From contig NZ_QBKQ01000003.1 in the NCBI RefSeq assembly GCF_003054225.1, positions 62,001-126,000 on the forward strand: 64,000 nt of DNA, in the 5' to 3' direction. Within the stretch, counting starts at the first letter, position 1. Every line of letters begins with the position of its first letter. The translations under genes and the position numbers were made by a program. Shown here piece by piece: positions 1-8,454 of this stretch. This stretch comes from Christiangramia gaetbulicola (GTDB taxonomy: Bacteria > Bacteroidota > Bacteroidia > Flavobacteriales > Flavobacteriaceae). Under the pieces are notes generated by a model. The model was not told the origin of the DNA and did no database searches. It was given only the letters and a program-made list of their open reading frames with translations.

Positions 1-720
1 ATCGTGAATGGAGGGATATTGGTCTATAACGAGGAAGACGCTGAAGTAAAAAAACTTGCTGAGGAAACTGAAAATCCTATTAGAAAGCATCCCTACCAAA
101 CTCCGGAATATCATACTGATGGTGATCATACAATTCTGGATGTTCCTGAAGGAGAGCTGCCACTGGAGATTTTCGGTAAGCATAATCTTAATAATCTTGC
201 TGGTGCCAAATGGATCTGTCAGCATATGGGAATAGATGAAGATGATTTTTATGAAGCGATAGCTACATTCAAAGGGGCTTCGAAAAGACTGGAGAAATTA
301 GCAGAAAACAACTCATCTATAATTTTTAAGGATTTCGCGCATAGTCCTTCAAAAGTAAGCGCGACTACCGCGGCGGTAAAGGAGCAATTTTCAGAAAAGA
401 AACTTATAGCATGTTTAGAGCTGCATACCTTTAGTAGTCTAAATGCAGAATTCCTTAAAGAGTATAGGGACAGCCTTGAAAAAGCGGATGAAGCATTGGT
501 ATTTTATTCGCCTGAAGCTATTGCTGCTAAAAAATTAGATCCTGTCTCTGCCGATCAGATCATGGAAGCTTTTAGTAAGGAAGGTTTAAGAGTATTTGTT
601 ACTGCCGAAGAATTTAAAAAAGAACTGCATAATCTTAAGCTTGAGAATTCAGTATTATTGATGATGAGCAGCGGGAATTACGGAGGTTTAGATATGGAAG
701 AAGTGAAAGCGATGATTTAA
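1..720 (+). CDS. mpl: Mur ligase family protein, C-terminal part (Mpl-like; 5' end outside window)
   Basis: The reading frame is open from the first base, so this is the C-terminal part of a longer gene and the GTG at base 4 is not a convincing start. The visible residues hold the Mur ligase central/C-terminal signature: GKHNLNNLAGA (equivalent of GxHNxxN), DFAHSP (equivalent of DYAHHP) and a terminal GNYGG loop. In this family Mpl joins UDP-MurNAc to the L-Ala-gamma-D-Glu-mDAP tripeptide in cytoplasmic peptidoglycan recycling; MurC adds L-Ala by the same chemistry. The degenerate DFAHSP motif and the lysine-rich C-terminal domain look more like the Flavobacteriia Mpl-type 'peptidoglycan synthetase' than MurC, but the N-terminal substrate-binding region is not visible. 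radC follows after 60 bases on the same strand. Confidence 0.75.
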   Translation: MVNGGILVYNEEDAEVKKLAEETENPIRKHPYQTPEYHTDGDHTILDVPEGELPLEIFGKHNLNNLAGAKWICQHMGIDEDDFYEAIATFKGASKRLEKLAENNSSIIFKDFAHSPSKVSATTAAVKEQFSEKKLIACLELHTFSSLNAEFLKEYRDSLEKADEALVFYSPEAIAAKKLDPVSADQIMEAFSKEGLRVFVTAEEFKKELHNLKLENSVLLMMSSGNYGGLDMEEVKAMI

Positions 721-740
721 TAATCTGACTTTCAGTAATT

Positions 741-773
741 TTTGAATAAGTTTCATTTCATTGTTTATCTTTA
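741..773 (+). promoter_or_regulatory. candidate radC promoter
   Basis: TTTG at 741-744, a 21-base spacer, then TATCTTTA at 766-773, one base away from the Bacteroidota -7 consensus TAnnTTTG. The predicted transcript would begin only a few bases before the radC ATG at 781, so it would have almost no leader. Plausible but unproven. Confidence 0.35.
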
Positions 774-780
774 GATCAGG

Positions 781-1479
781 ATGAGCGATGAAAAAAATAA
801 TCTTAGTATAAAGAAATGGGCGGAGGATGACCGGCCTCGCGAAAAACTTCTTCAAAAAGGAAAGCTTAGTCTAAGTGATTCTGAACTTATCGCAATTCTT
901 ATAGGTTCGGGAAGTAGAAATGAGAGTGCTGTTGAACTTTCAAAAAAGATCCTTTCTTCCACGCAGAATAATCTAAGCGCTCTCGGAAAACTTTCTATCA
1001 CCCAATTATGTAAATTCAAAGGAATAGGTCCGGCCAAGGCAGTTTCTATTGCCGCCGCACTGGAGCTAGGTAGAAGAAGAAGGCTGGAGGAGGCATTGGA
1101 GCAAAAGAAAATAACATCCAGTAATTCCGTTTTTGAAATTATGCAGCCTGTCATTGGTGAATTGGGACATGAAGAATTTTGGATCATTTATCTTAGTAAT
1201 AACAATAAGGTAATCGAGCAGTTCCAGATTAGCAAAGGTGGAATAACCGGAACTCTAGTGGATGTTCGAATCACTTTGAAAAAAGCTTTGGAGGTTGGCG
1301 CGGTTTCTTTGATCCTGGTGCATAATCACCCTAGTGGAAACCTAAAGGCTAGTGAGGCAGATAAACAGTTGACCAAAAAATTGAAAACGGCTGCTGAAAG
1401 TCTCGATATCAAAGTACTTGATCATATTATTGTAACCGAAAAGTCATACCTTAGCTTTGCCGATGAAGGTATGCTTTAA
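781..1479 (+). CDS. radC: RadC family protein (JAB/MPN+ metalloprotease fold)
   Basis: A 232-residue protein of normal RadC (UPF0758) length. The N-terminal half carries a helix-hairpin-helix-like segment (KFKGIGPAKAVSIAAALELG). The C-terminal half carries the JAMM/MPN+ metal-binding motif HNHPSGNLKASEAD at about residues 181-194, with His181, His183, Ser185 and Asp194 as the predicted zinc site. The family was historically linked to DNA repair, but a direct repair role has been questioned, so the cellular role here is unknown. The gene lies between the Mpl-like gene and a deacetylase-like gene on the same strand. The ATG at 781 follows a candidate promoter closely. Confidence 0.93.
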   Translation: MSDEKNNLSIKKWAEDDRPREKLLQKGKLSLSDSELIAILIGSGSRNESAVELSKKILSSTQNNLSALGKLSITQLCKFKGIGPAKAVSIAAALELGRRRRLEEALEQKKITSSNSVFEIMQPVIGELGHEEFWIIYLSNNNKVIEQFQISKGGITGTLVDVRITLKKALEVGAVSLILVHNHPSGNLKASEADKQLTKKLKTAAESLDIKVLDHIIVTEKSYLSFADEGML

Positions 1480-1490
1480 GTCCCCTTTTA

Positions 1491-2780
1491 ATGTTATTGA
1501 TCTATACTCAAAAAATCACCCCAAGGATTATTTATGTGTTCAAGCACATTTGTACCCATGTACTTGGAATTCCTATAAAATTCACCTCCAAGATTGAAGA
1601 ATTTATTGCCCATGATGGTGCAAAACTATCCTATGGAAAACAGTCTTTAGGGAATGAGTTTTTTATCCAGAAGGTAGATCTATTGATGGCGCAGGGTTTT
1701 TCTGAATTAGAAATAAAAGTACAACCCTGGGACGATACAGTTTGTTTTTTTCCGGTGCCAGAAGCCAGCGACCTTCCATTCGATATTTTCGCGGCTTCCT
1801 TCTACTTGTTAAGCAGGTACGAAGAATATCTGCCCCATGTGAAAGATGCAGAAGGGAGATTTCCGGCATCTGAAAGTCTGGCCCACCAGGAGAGTTTTTT
1901 ACACAAACCCGTAGTGGATATATGGGCTATGAAGTTTCGGGAAATCCTTGTTGAGCGTTTTCCTAATCTTAAGTTTTCCGATAGGCGTTATAAAGTATGC
2001 ACCATTGTAGCTTCTGAAAATACCTTCATTTTTAAGAATAAAGGATTTTTAAGAAGTTTTGTAGGACTACTTTCAGATCTCTTCCAGCTACAGTTAGGTA
2101 AAGTAATAGACCGGCTTCAGGTCTGGATAAGAATCAAAGATGATCCCCATGATATTTTCGAAGACCTCATAGAATTGATTAAACAGCATAAGATTTATAT
2201 GTTGTTCATGTTTCAGTTAAGTGATTTTTCGCTTTACGATCGCAATATCAGTCATAACCGTATTCCGCACCGGGCGGTTATAAAGTCGGTAGCAGATTAT
2301 GCCAAAGTTGGTTTGTTGATGGGGTATTATGCTATGGACGAGATAAGAAGTTTGCGGAAGGAAAAGTTGCGTATGGAAGAGATAATTCATGTTCCGGTGG
2401 AGCATGTGATGAATTCAAAGTTCAATTTGCGTTTGCCAGACCAGTATAATAACCTGACGGAATTGGAAATTAATAATGACCATTCCATGGGATATCCAGA
2501 TGTACCTGGCTTCAGGGCAGGAACCTGTACACCTTATCTTTTTTATGATATAAATATGGAGGTTACCACTCCTCTTAAGGTGCATCCTTATGCATTTAAT
2601 TCGGCGGTGACCGAAACTATGACGAAAACTAAACTGAAGGAAGAACTAGCACGAATGTTGCTGGAGGTAAAAGAGGTTAAAGGTATGTTTCGCGGGGTTT
2701 TCAGGAATCAGGATTTTTCTGATTATTCTAATAAAGAATATTACTATTCACTTTTAAAACAGATTCATGAAATTGGATAA
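1491..2780 (+). CDS. polysaccharide deacetylase-like protein (DUF7033 type), probably catalytically degenerate
   Basis: A 429-residue protein matching the Flavobacteriia polysaccharide-deacetylase-like family with an N-terminal DUF7033 region. Recognisable segments are PFDIFAASFYLLSRYEEY (about residues 99-116) and GFRAGTCTPYLFYD near residue 341. Active relatives, as I recall them, carry a D-x-D pair before the KNKG segment, a VGLHxSY histidine and a late FHNE histidine. Here these positions read A-S-E, VGLLMGY and FRNQ, so the metal and catalytic residues appear substituted. The protein may be a carbohydrate-binding pseudoenzyme, or cell-envelope related with unknown function. It begins 11 bases after the radC stop and overlaps the next gene by 14 bases, suggesting co-translation. 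Confidence 0.7.
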   Translation: MLLIYTQKITPRIIYVFKHICTHVLGIPIKFTSKIEEFIAHDGAKLSYGKQSLGNEFFIQKVDLLMAQGFSELEIKVQPWDDTVCFFPVPEASDLPFDIFAASFYLLSRYEEYLPHVKDAEGRFPASESLAHQESFLHKPVVDIWAMKFREILVERFPNLKFSDRRYKVCTIVASENTFIFKNKGFLRSFVGLLSDLFQLQLGKVIDRLQVWIRIKDDPHDIFEDLIELIKQHKIYMLFMFQLSDFSLYDRNISHNRIPHRAVIKSVADYAKVGLLMGYYAMDEIRSLRKEKLRMEEIIHVPVEHVMNSKFNLRLPDQYNNLTELEINNDHSMGYPDVPGFRAGTCTPYLFYDINMEVTTPLKVHPYAFNSAVTETMTKTKLKEELARMLLEVKEVKGMFRGVFRNQDFSDYSNKEYYYSLLKQIHEIG

Positions 2781-3456
2781 TATAGAACACGTTTTTTTTG
2801 ACCTGGATCACACACTTTGGGATTTTGACAAGAATTCTGAACTGGCTTTCAGGGAAATTTTCGAAAAGCAGAAAATTGCTATAAATCTAGAAGAGTTTTT
2901 GGAGGTGTATAAGCCTATTAATTATAAGTACTGGGAATTATATAGAAATAATTCGGTGAGCAAAAAGGACCTTAGGTTTGGACGACTTAAAGAAACCTTT
3001 GATTCATTGAAATTCCAAACCCAAGACGCAACTATCAATTTGATCGCCGATGATTATATTGAATACCTTCCGAATAACAATCATTTACTGGATGGTAGTA
3101 TGGAGCTTTTAAACCACTTAAAAGGTAAATATAGTCTTCATATCATTACGAATGGTTTTGAAGAGGTTCAGCAAAGAAAGATGAAAAGCTCCGGGATTCA
3201 TGAGTTTTTTGAGACCGTTACGACTTCAGAAGAAGCCGGGGTAAAGAAGCCGCATCCGCAGATCTTTGAAATCGCAGTTAAGAAAAGCGGTGCAAAAATT
3301 GAGAGGTCTTTAATGATAGGTGATAATCTAGAGGCAGATATTATCGGCGCGCATAACTTTGGTTTGCAGGTAATTCATTTAAATTCTCACGATCAAGCTG
3401 TTCAAAATCAGTATCCTCAGGTTCAAAAGTTAAATGAACTTCTAAATTATTTATAG
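2767..3456 (+). CDS. yjjG: HAD-superfamily hydrolase, YjjG-type pyrimidine nucleotidase
   Basis: A 229-residue HAD phosphatase. Motif I is FFDLDHTLWDFD, with the nucleophile Asp and the +2 Asp. Motif II is ITNGF, motif III is the Lys in GVKKPHPQIF, and motif IV is MIGDNLEADI. The DHTLWDFDKNS form of motif I and the cap length are typical of the YjjG/YfnB group, which dephosphorylates non-canonical pyrimidine nucleotides in the cytoplasm. The substrate is inferred from family resemblance only. The ATG overlaps the end of the deacetylase-like gene by 14 bases. Confidence 0.88.
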   Translation: MKLDNIEHVFFDLDHTLWDFDKNSELAFREIFEKQKIAINLEEFLEVYKPINYKYWELYRNNSVSKKDLRFGRLKETFDSLKFQTQDATINLIADDYIEYLPNNNHLLDGSMELLNHLKGKYSLHIITNGFEEVQQRKMKSSGIHEFFETVTTSEEAGVKKPHPQIFEIAVKKSGAKIERSLMIGDNLEADIIGAHNFGLQVIHLNSHDQAVQNQYPQVQKLNELLNYL

Positions 3457-3496
3457 TACCAGCGAATAGGTATTTTCGTGCGCAAAGAAAAAGCAG

Positions 3497-4048
3497 GTGT
3501 CGCATTTAAGAATCATAAAATTAGTTTTACCGGTAATAATTTCCGGGCTACTCCTTACTTCCTGTTTTAAAGATGTCGATTTTGGGCAGTCTGAAGATAT
3601 TTCCTTGGAGCCAGACCTCGAGGTGGACCTTTTGTTCTATCAATTGAATGAAACCGATTTTCTGGATTCTGAGACAAATGCTTTTACACCGGTTATTCGC
3701 GATACGGTGAGGCTTGAATTCTTGGATGATGACTATATACAGGATGGCTTGATGTATGCTGCTCTGCGGTTTAAGCATGAGAATAAATTTCCGTACGAGA
3801 TAAATAGTAATATTAAGTTTTTAAGGGAGAACGGCAGAGGTGAGTTTAACGTAGCTTATACCATCCCGCCAGGTTCAGAATTTTCTTCTGCAGTCGTAGA
3901 TACCACACATATCCTGGAGGGAAATAATATAGTGAATTTACGCAGGTCCATTCAGATGGTCGTTGAGCTTGAGATCGTAGGGGCTAACCAGAGTTTGCAG
4001 GGTGAATTGGAATTTATGTCAAAAGGGCTATTCAGGTTTGAATTTTAA
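3497..4048 (+). CDS. putative lipoprotein, function unknown
   Basis: A 183-residue protein with a lipoprotein signal peptide: a basic start, the hydrophobic stretch LVLPVIISGLLL, then the lipobox LTSC with Cys23. The start is a GTG at 3497. The mature part is acidic, with no motif I recognise, and looks like a beta-rich secreted domain. It is the first gene of a tight three-gene set: the next gene's likely ATG at 4050 comes one base after this stop codon. It probably works in the envelope with the two following exported proteins. Confidence 0.75.
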   Translation: MSHLRIIKLVLPVIISGLLLTSCFKDVDFGQSEDISLEPDLEVDLLFYQLNETDFLDSETNAFTPVIRDTVRLEFLDDDYIQDGLMYAALRFKHENKFPYEINSNIKFLRENGRGEFNVAYTIPPGSEFSSAVVDTTHILEGNNIVNLRRSIQMVVELEIVGANQSLQGELEFMSKGLFRFEF

Positions 4049-4049
4049 T

Positions 4050-5459
4050 ATGCAAAGAATTTTACTGGTATTAATATTCTTCGTTACCATTATATGCAAT
4101 GGGCAAAACAGGCCGCTGTTGTATAATGTAGATGATCTGCCCCAGTCTTTGCTTCAAAATCCAGGTGCACGAATAGATTTTACCAGGCATGTTGGAATAC
4201 CGTTTTTTTCTCAGATCCATTTATCTGCCGGTTCTACCGGGGTGACGGCCTATGATATTTTTGCCGATGATGGTTCAGATGTAAACCAACGGGTTCGTAA
4301 TGTAATGAGAGATATTACCGCTGGGGATTATTTCTCTGTCAATGAACAATTGGAAATTCTTTCTGTTGGTTGGAAAATGGGAGATAGAGGATATTTCTCA
4401 ACAGGTATCTACCAGGAATTAGATGTTTTTGCTTACTTCCCCAAGGATCCGGCGGTGCTGGCCTTTGAGGGGAATGCAAATTACATTGGGCAGGACTTCG
4501 ATTTTTCAGATGCTAATTTTACCGGCGAGGTATTAACGGTATATCATGCCGGTTTCAATTTTAAAGTGGACGCGAAATTAAGTGTTGGCGGTAGATTAAA
4601 ACTTTACTCTGGGATATTTAATGTTGAAAGTACCGATAATGAAGGTGTGTTCAGGACCATCGAAACTCCTGGTGGACCTAATTTTTACCGCCACGAAGTT
4701 AGCGGACTGAATGTTACAGTAAACACCTCAGGATATGCTTCTTTGAAAAATGAAGAAGGGATGACGGTAGACCAGGCAGCGGCAGAACTAATGAGCAGGT
4801 CACTCTTTGGGCAGAATGGTGGTGTAGGTGTCGATCTGGGCTTCAATTACCGGGTGACAAATCAATTTTCGGTGAATGCCTCGGTGCAGGACCTTGGCTT
4901 GATGTTCCATCAGAAAGATGTCGAGAATTATAATTATTTCGGGTCTTTTCAAACCAACGGTTTAGAACCATTATTTCCTGAACTCGATAATAACGAGGCT
5001 ACCATTCCATATTGGGATATATTCGAAGATAGAGTGGATTTGAGTTTACAGGATGAAACCACTAATAATGCTTATACTACCTGGCGGCCTTTAAAATATA
5101 ATGCCTCTTTCGAATTTGGTACAGGTAAATCTATATTGCCCTGTGATTACTTGATAAGCAAGAAGCCGCGCTTCATGAATTTATTCGGAATGCTTATTTC
5201 GGGTGTGAACAGGCCTAAAGGACCAACTTATGGAGTGACTGCTTACTGGGACAGGAAAGTTAATGATCACTTGAGATTCCGGCTCGCCTATGCCGTAGAT
5301 GAATTCAGTATCACAAAACTCGGATTCATGATGTCTTCAAGATTTAAGAATTTTAATATTTATCTTGCGGCGAACGATATTATTGGATATACTAACTTAG
5401 CAAAAGCAAATAGTGCATCTCTGCAACTGGGGATGCAATTTATATTTAAAGATTTATGA
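4050..5459 (+). CDS. DUF5723-type outer-membrane beta-barrel protein
   Basis: A 469-residue protein when started at the ATG at 4050. A longer in-frame start at 4002 would overlap the previous gene, and only the 4050 start puts the signal peptide (MQRILLVLIFFVTIICNGQ) at the N-terminus. The mature protein has many alternating aromatic/polar strands (for example GDRGYFSTGIYQELDVFAYF and VDAKLSVGGRLKLYSGIF) and ends with amphipathic strands, consistent with an outer-membrane barrel of the DUF5723 family found in Bacteroidota. Function unknown. It sits one base after the lipoprotein stop, and its TGA overlaps the next ATG (ATGA), so the three genes are likely co-translated. Confidence 0.78.
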   Translation: MQRILLVLIFFVTIICNGQNRPLLYNVDDLPQSLLQNPGARIDFTRHVGIPFFSQIHLSAGSTGVTAYDIFADDGSDVNQRVRNVMRDITAGDYFSVNEQLEILSVGWKMGDRGYFSTGIYQELDVFAYFPKDPAVLAFEGNANYIGQDFDFSDANFTGEVLTVYHAGFNFKVDAKLSVGGRLKLYSGIFNVESTDNEGVFRTIETPGGPNFYRHEVSGLNVTVNTSGYASLKNEEGMTVDQAAAELMSRSLFGQNGGVGVDLGFNYRVTNQFSVNASVQDLGLMFHQKDVENYNYFGSFQTNGLEPLFPELDNNEATIPYWDIFEDRVDLSLQDETTNNAYTTWRPLKYNASFEFGTGKSILPCDYLISKKPRFMNLFGMLISGVNRPKGPTYGVTAYWDRKVNDHLRFRLAYAVDEFSITKLGFMMSSRFKNFNIYLAANDIIGYTNLAKANSASLQLGMQFIFKDL

Positions 5460-6289
5460 AAAATTTAATAATAGCATTATTCCTTTTTGGTGGGATATTT
5501 ACATCTTCAGCTCAGAATATCAATGAATATAAATATATTCTGGTTCCTGAAACCTTTGAATTTACTGGAGAGGTTAATCAATATCAATTGAATTCTCTTT
5601 TTAAATTTCTATTTGAACAAGAAGGTTTTAATACAGTTATGAGGTCTGGTGATAAACCTCAGGATCTGGCAATAGATCCATGTATGGGTTTAAAAGCAAA
5701 CCTGGTTAATAATTCAGGATTGTTTGTAACTAAACTGGTGATAGAATTAGAGGATTGTAGAGGAAGTGTAGTTTATAAGAGTAAAGAGGGTAGAAGCAGG
5801 GAAAAAGATTTCAAGACTGCTTATCACGAGGCCTTAAAGGATGCTTTTTCTTCAGTTGAAGCGTTGGATTATAAGTACACTCCTAATGAGAATTCAAAAG
5901 TAGCTGCCACTGATGATATGAGTTCAGCAAAAAAGACGGTTAAAGTTACTTTAGGGGCTGAGGTTGCCGGAAGTGTTGATAATGTTGCTTCTGAAGAAAA
6001 AACTGAGAAGCCTGAAACTGTTTTAAAGACAGGATCTGATCTGAAATATTCCAATGCAGGCAGGACTTTCCTTCTAGAGAAAACATCGCAGGGTTATAAC
6101 CTGATCCAGGAAGGATCTATCGAACCAATTGCAATTCTTATTGAAACTGAAGGAGGTAAAAGTTATATCTATAATTCACTAACCAAACAGGGGATTGGTT
6201 ATTTCGATGCTGAGAACAACCTGATGGTGGAGTATCTAGATCGTGATAAAAATAAAAAGGTCACTCTCAAATACGAGGTAATGGATTAA
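5456..6289 (+). CDS. secreted protein of unknown function
   Basis: A 277-residue protein with a clear signal peptide (MKNLIIALFLFGGIFTSSAQ) and no lipobox, so probably periplasmic or outer-membrane associated. The first half (to about residue 135) is a conserved-looking globular region. A linker rich in Lys, Glu, Val and Ser follows (about 140-195), then a small beta-rich C-terminal domain with repeated short strands (TFLLEKTSQGYNLIQEGS, then IETEGGKSYIYNSLTKQGIGYFD). I do not recognise the family. It overlaps the upstream DUF5723 gene by four bases and converges on rarA with a four-base overlap. Confidence 0.75.
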   Translation: MKNLIIALFLFGGIFTSSAQNINEYKYILVPETFEFTGEVNQYQLNSLFKFLFEQEGFNTVMRSGDKPQDLAIDPCMGLKANLVNNSGLFVTKLVIELEDCRGSVVYKSKEGRSREKDFKTAYHEALKDAFSSVEALDYKYTPNENSKVAATDDMSSAKKTVKVTLGAEVAGSVDNVASEEKTEKPETVLKTGSDLKYSNAGRTFLLEKTSQGYNLIQEGSIEPIAILIETEGGKSYIYNSLTKQGIGYFDAENNLMVEYLDRDKNKKVTLKYEVMD

Positions 6290-7560
6290 TATCCATACTT
6301 TTTCTGCCAGCGTTTTCTTAAAAATTCCCGCTGGGCATTTTCACGTTGATTATTTCCTGGGTTATATAGAGTAGTGTTCTTGATCTCATCTGGCATAAAT
6401 TCCGCTGCTACAAAATTACCTTCGTGGTTATGGGCATATTTATAGTCTTTCCCATATCCAATATCTTTCATAAGCTTGGTGGGTGCATTTCTGATGGAAA
6501 GAGGCACAGATAAATTACCTGTTTTCTTTACCAGTCGCTGTGCTTCATTTATGGCCATATACGCCGCATTGCTTTTTGGAGAAGTGGCGAGATAGGTAAC
6601 ACACTGGCTTAAGATGATTCTTGCTTCGGGGTATCCAATGGTATTCACCGCCTGGAAGGAATTATTAGCGATGACCAGTGCTGTAGGATTAGCGTTTCCT
6701 ATGTCTTCACTAGCCAGGATCAAAAGTCTTCGAGCAATGAATTTCACGTCCTCACCACCTTCGATCATTCTTGCCAGCCAGTAAACCGCGGCATTCGGAT
6801 CACTTCCCCGTATCGATTTAATAAATGCCGAAATGATATCATAGTGCTGCTCTCCTGTTTTATCATACAGCACAGTGTTCTGCTGAACCTTGGAAAGCAC
6901 AAGATCATTGGTGATCTCAACATTTTTTTCTGCCGAGGTTACTAAAAGTTCAAAGATATTCAGAAGCTTTCTCGCATCACCACCACTCAATCTTAATAAG
7001 GCTTCGGTTTCTTTCAGCTTTACATTTTTAGCAGCGATGATCTTATCTTCTTTCATAGCTCTTTCTAAAAGGGCTACGAGGTCATCTTTAGAAAAAGGTT
7101 TTAAAATATAAACCTGACACCGGGAAAGTAGGGCAGAGATCACCTCAAAACTCGGGTTCTCTGTCGTTGCTCCTATAAGGGTTACCCAGCCTTTTTCAAC
7201 CGCTCCTAATAAAGAGTCTTGTTGGGATTTACTAAATCTATGTATTTCATCTATGAATAGAATCGGGCTTTTAGTGGTAAAAAGACCATCGCTTTTCTTC
7301 GCTTTTTCAATAACCTCCCTTACATCTTTTACTCCGCTGCTAATCGCACTGAGGGTAAAGAAGGGTCTGCCAGACTCGGTGGCAATGATATTAGCAAGTG
7401 TGGTTTTTCCAACGCCTGGAGGGCCCCAGAAGATCATCGAAGGAATCATGCCCTGCTGGATCTGCTGTCTTAAAGCTCCATTTTCACCTATTAAGTGTGA
7501 CTGACTTAGGTAATCATCTAGAGTTTTTGGGCGAAGTCTCTCAGCAAGAGGTTGATTCAT
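6286..7560 (-). CDS. rarA: replication-associated recombination protein A (AAA+ ATPase)
   Basis: A 424-residue protein of normal RarA/MgsA length. Walker A is WGPPGVGKTT (about residues 45-54), Walker B is ILFIDEIHRF (about 99-108) and sensor 1 lies in GATTENPSFEV. The C-terminal half matches the MgsA tetramerisation region (ARMIEGGEDVKFIARRLLILASEDIG). RarA acts at stalled or damaged replication forks, with SSB and clamp-loader-like ATPase activity. It is transcribed alone, converges on the secreted-protein gene and diverges from the rhomboid gene 13 bases away from its start. Confidence 0.96.
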   Translation of the reverse strand: MNQPLAERLRPKTLDDYLSQSHLIGENGALRQQIQQGMIPSMIFWGPPGVGKTTLANIIATESGRPFFTLSAISSGVKDVREVIEKAKKSDGLFTTKSPILFIDEIHRFSKSQQDSLLGAVEKGWVTLIGATTENPSFEVISALLSRCQVYILKPFSKDDLVALLERAMKEDKIIAAKNVKLKETEALLRLSGGDARKLLNIFELLVTSAEKNVEITNDLVLSKVQQNTVLYDKTGEQHYDIISAFIKSIRGSDPNAAVYWLARMIEGGEDVKFIARRLLILASEDIGNANPTALVIANNSFQAVNTIGYPEARIILSQCVTYLATSPKSNAAYMAINEAQRLVKKTGNLSVPLSIRNAPTKLMKDIGYGKDYKYAHNHEGNFVAAEFMPDEIKNTTLYNPGNNQRENAQREFLRKRWQKKYGY

Positions 7561-7573
7561 AGCAATTAATTAG

Positions 7574-8374
7574 GTGACAGTTTTTCATCCGGTAAAGTTT
7601 GGATGCTTTTTTGTAATATTAATTAAAATTGAAGAAAGTTTGAAACCATCCAGTCCTTTTGTTTTTAGTACCGGAACTATAGGTTATCCTATCTTATTCG
7701 TTCTTTTGATCTGGATCGTATTCTGGGTCGAAGTAAGATTTGGAGTTAGTTTCAACAGTTATGGTGTAAGGCCCGGTGAAATGATGGGTCTTCGGGGTAT
7801 TTTATTTTCCCCATTCATACATTCAGACATAGAACATCTCTTCAATAATACCATTCCGCTTTTTATATTATCCCTGGCCCTGTTCTATTTTTACAGGCCT
7901 ATAAGCTGGAAAGTACTGCTCATTGGTCTCATTGCTTCGGGATTACTTACATGGCTTATTGGCAGGCCGGCAAATCATATTGGCGCCAGTGGAATAATTT
8001 ACGTTCTGGCTTCCTTTTTATTCTTCAAAGGAATATTCTCTAAGTATTACAGGTTGGTGGCTTTGTCCCTGATCGTTGTTTTTATTTATGGTGGGCTTGT
8101 ATGGTATGTTATCCCGATAGATCCAAGCATTTCCTGGGAAGGGCACCTGGCCGGTTTGATTACCGGCTTTAGTCTGGCTCTGATCTTTAAGCAGAATATA
8201 GTTGAACCGCCGAAATATCACTGGGAAAACCCAGAATACTCTGAAGAGAACGATCCTTTTATGAAGCATTTTGATGAAAATGGTAATTTTATAGAGAATT
8301 TGCCTGAAGAGGAATCAGATTCAGAAGAGGTTCAGTATAACTATATCTATAAGGATTCTAAAAAGGAAGAGTGA
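7574..8374 (+). CDS. rhomboid family intramembrane serine protease
   Basis: An integral membrane protein with six predicted hydrophobic helices. Rhomboid signatures are the HLFNN segment in helix 2, GASG with the catalytic Ser in helix 4 (HIGASGIIYVLA) and the catalytic His in SWEGHLAGLITG in helix 6. It cleaves membrane proteins within the bilayer; the substrate is unknown. The C-terminal tail (about 45 residues) is hydrophilic, acidic and probably cytoplasmic. The GTG at 7574 is close to the divergent rarA start, and the first 22 residues look unlike a rhomboid. A TTG at 7640 (residues LKPSSPF onward) is an equally good or better start, so the 5' end is uncertain. Confidence 0.88.
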   Translation: MTVFHPVKFGCFFVILIKIEESLKPSSPFVFSTGTIGYPILFVLLIWIVFWVEVRFGVSFNSYGVRPGEMMGLRGILFSPFIHSDIEHLFNNTIPLFILSLALFYFYRPISWKVLLIGLIASGLLTWLIGRPANHIGASGIIYVLASFLFFKGIFSKYYRLVALSLIVVFIYGGLVWYVIPIDPSISWEGHLAGLITGFSLALIFKQNIVEPPKYHWENPEYSEENDPFMKHFDENGNFIENLPEEESDSEEVQYNYIYKDSKKEE

Positions 8375-8414
8375 TCTTGCTAGTTTAGAATTCCATTGAA
8401 ATCTTAGAAATAAA

Positions 8415-8436
8415 AAAACCACCCGAAGGTGGTTTT
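8415..8436. terminator. bidirectional hairpin terminator
   Basis: A perfect 9-bp stem (AAAACCACC/GGTGGTTTT) with a CGAA loop and A/T tracts on both sides. It lies between the convergent rhomboid and SusD genes and can serve both. Confidence 0.85.
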
Positions 8437-8454
8437 CTTTATTATTGGCTAATT

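Noticed and set aside
852-1187. Long reading frames on the opposite strand inside radC and similar places in other genes
   Set aside because: They lie antisense to genes with intact family motifs and have no start context, domain or conservation of their own.
4002-4049. Longer start for the DUF5723 barrel protein
   Set aside because: It would overlap the lipoprotein gene and put the signal peptide inside the protein. The ATG at 4050 is one base after the upstream stop and gives a proper signal peptide.
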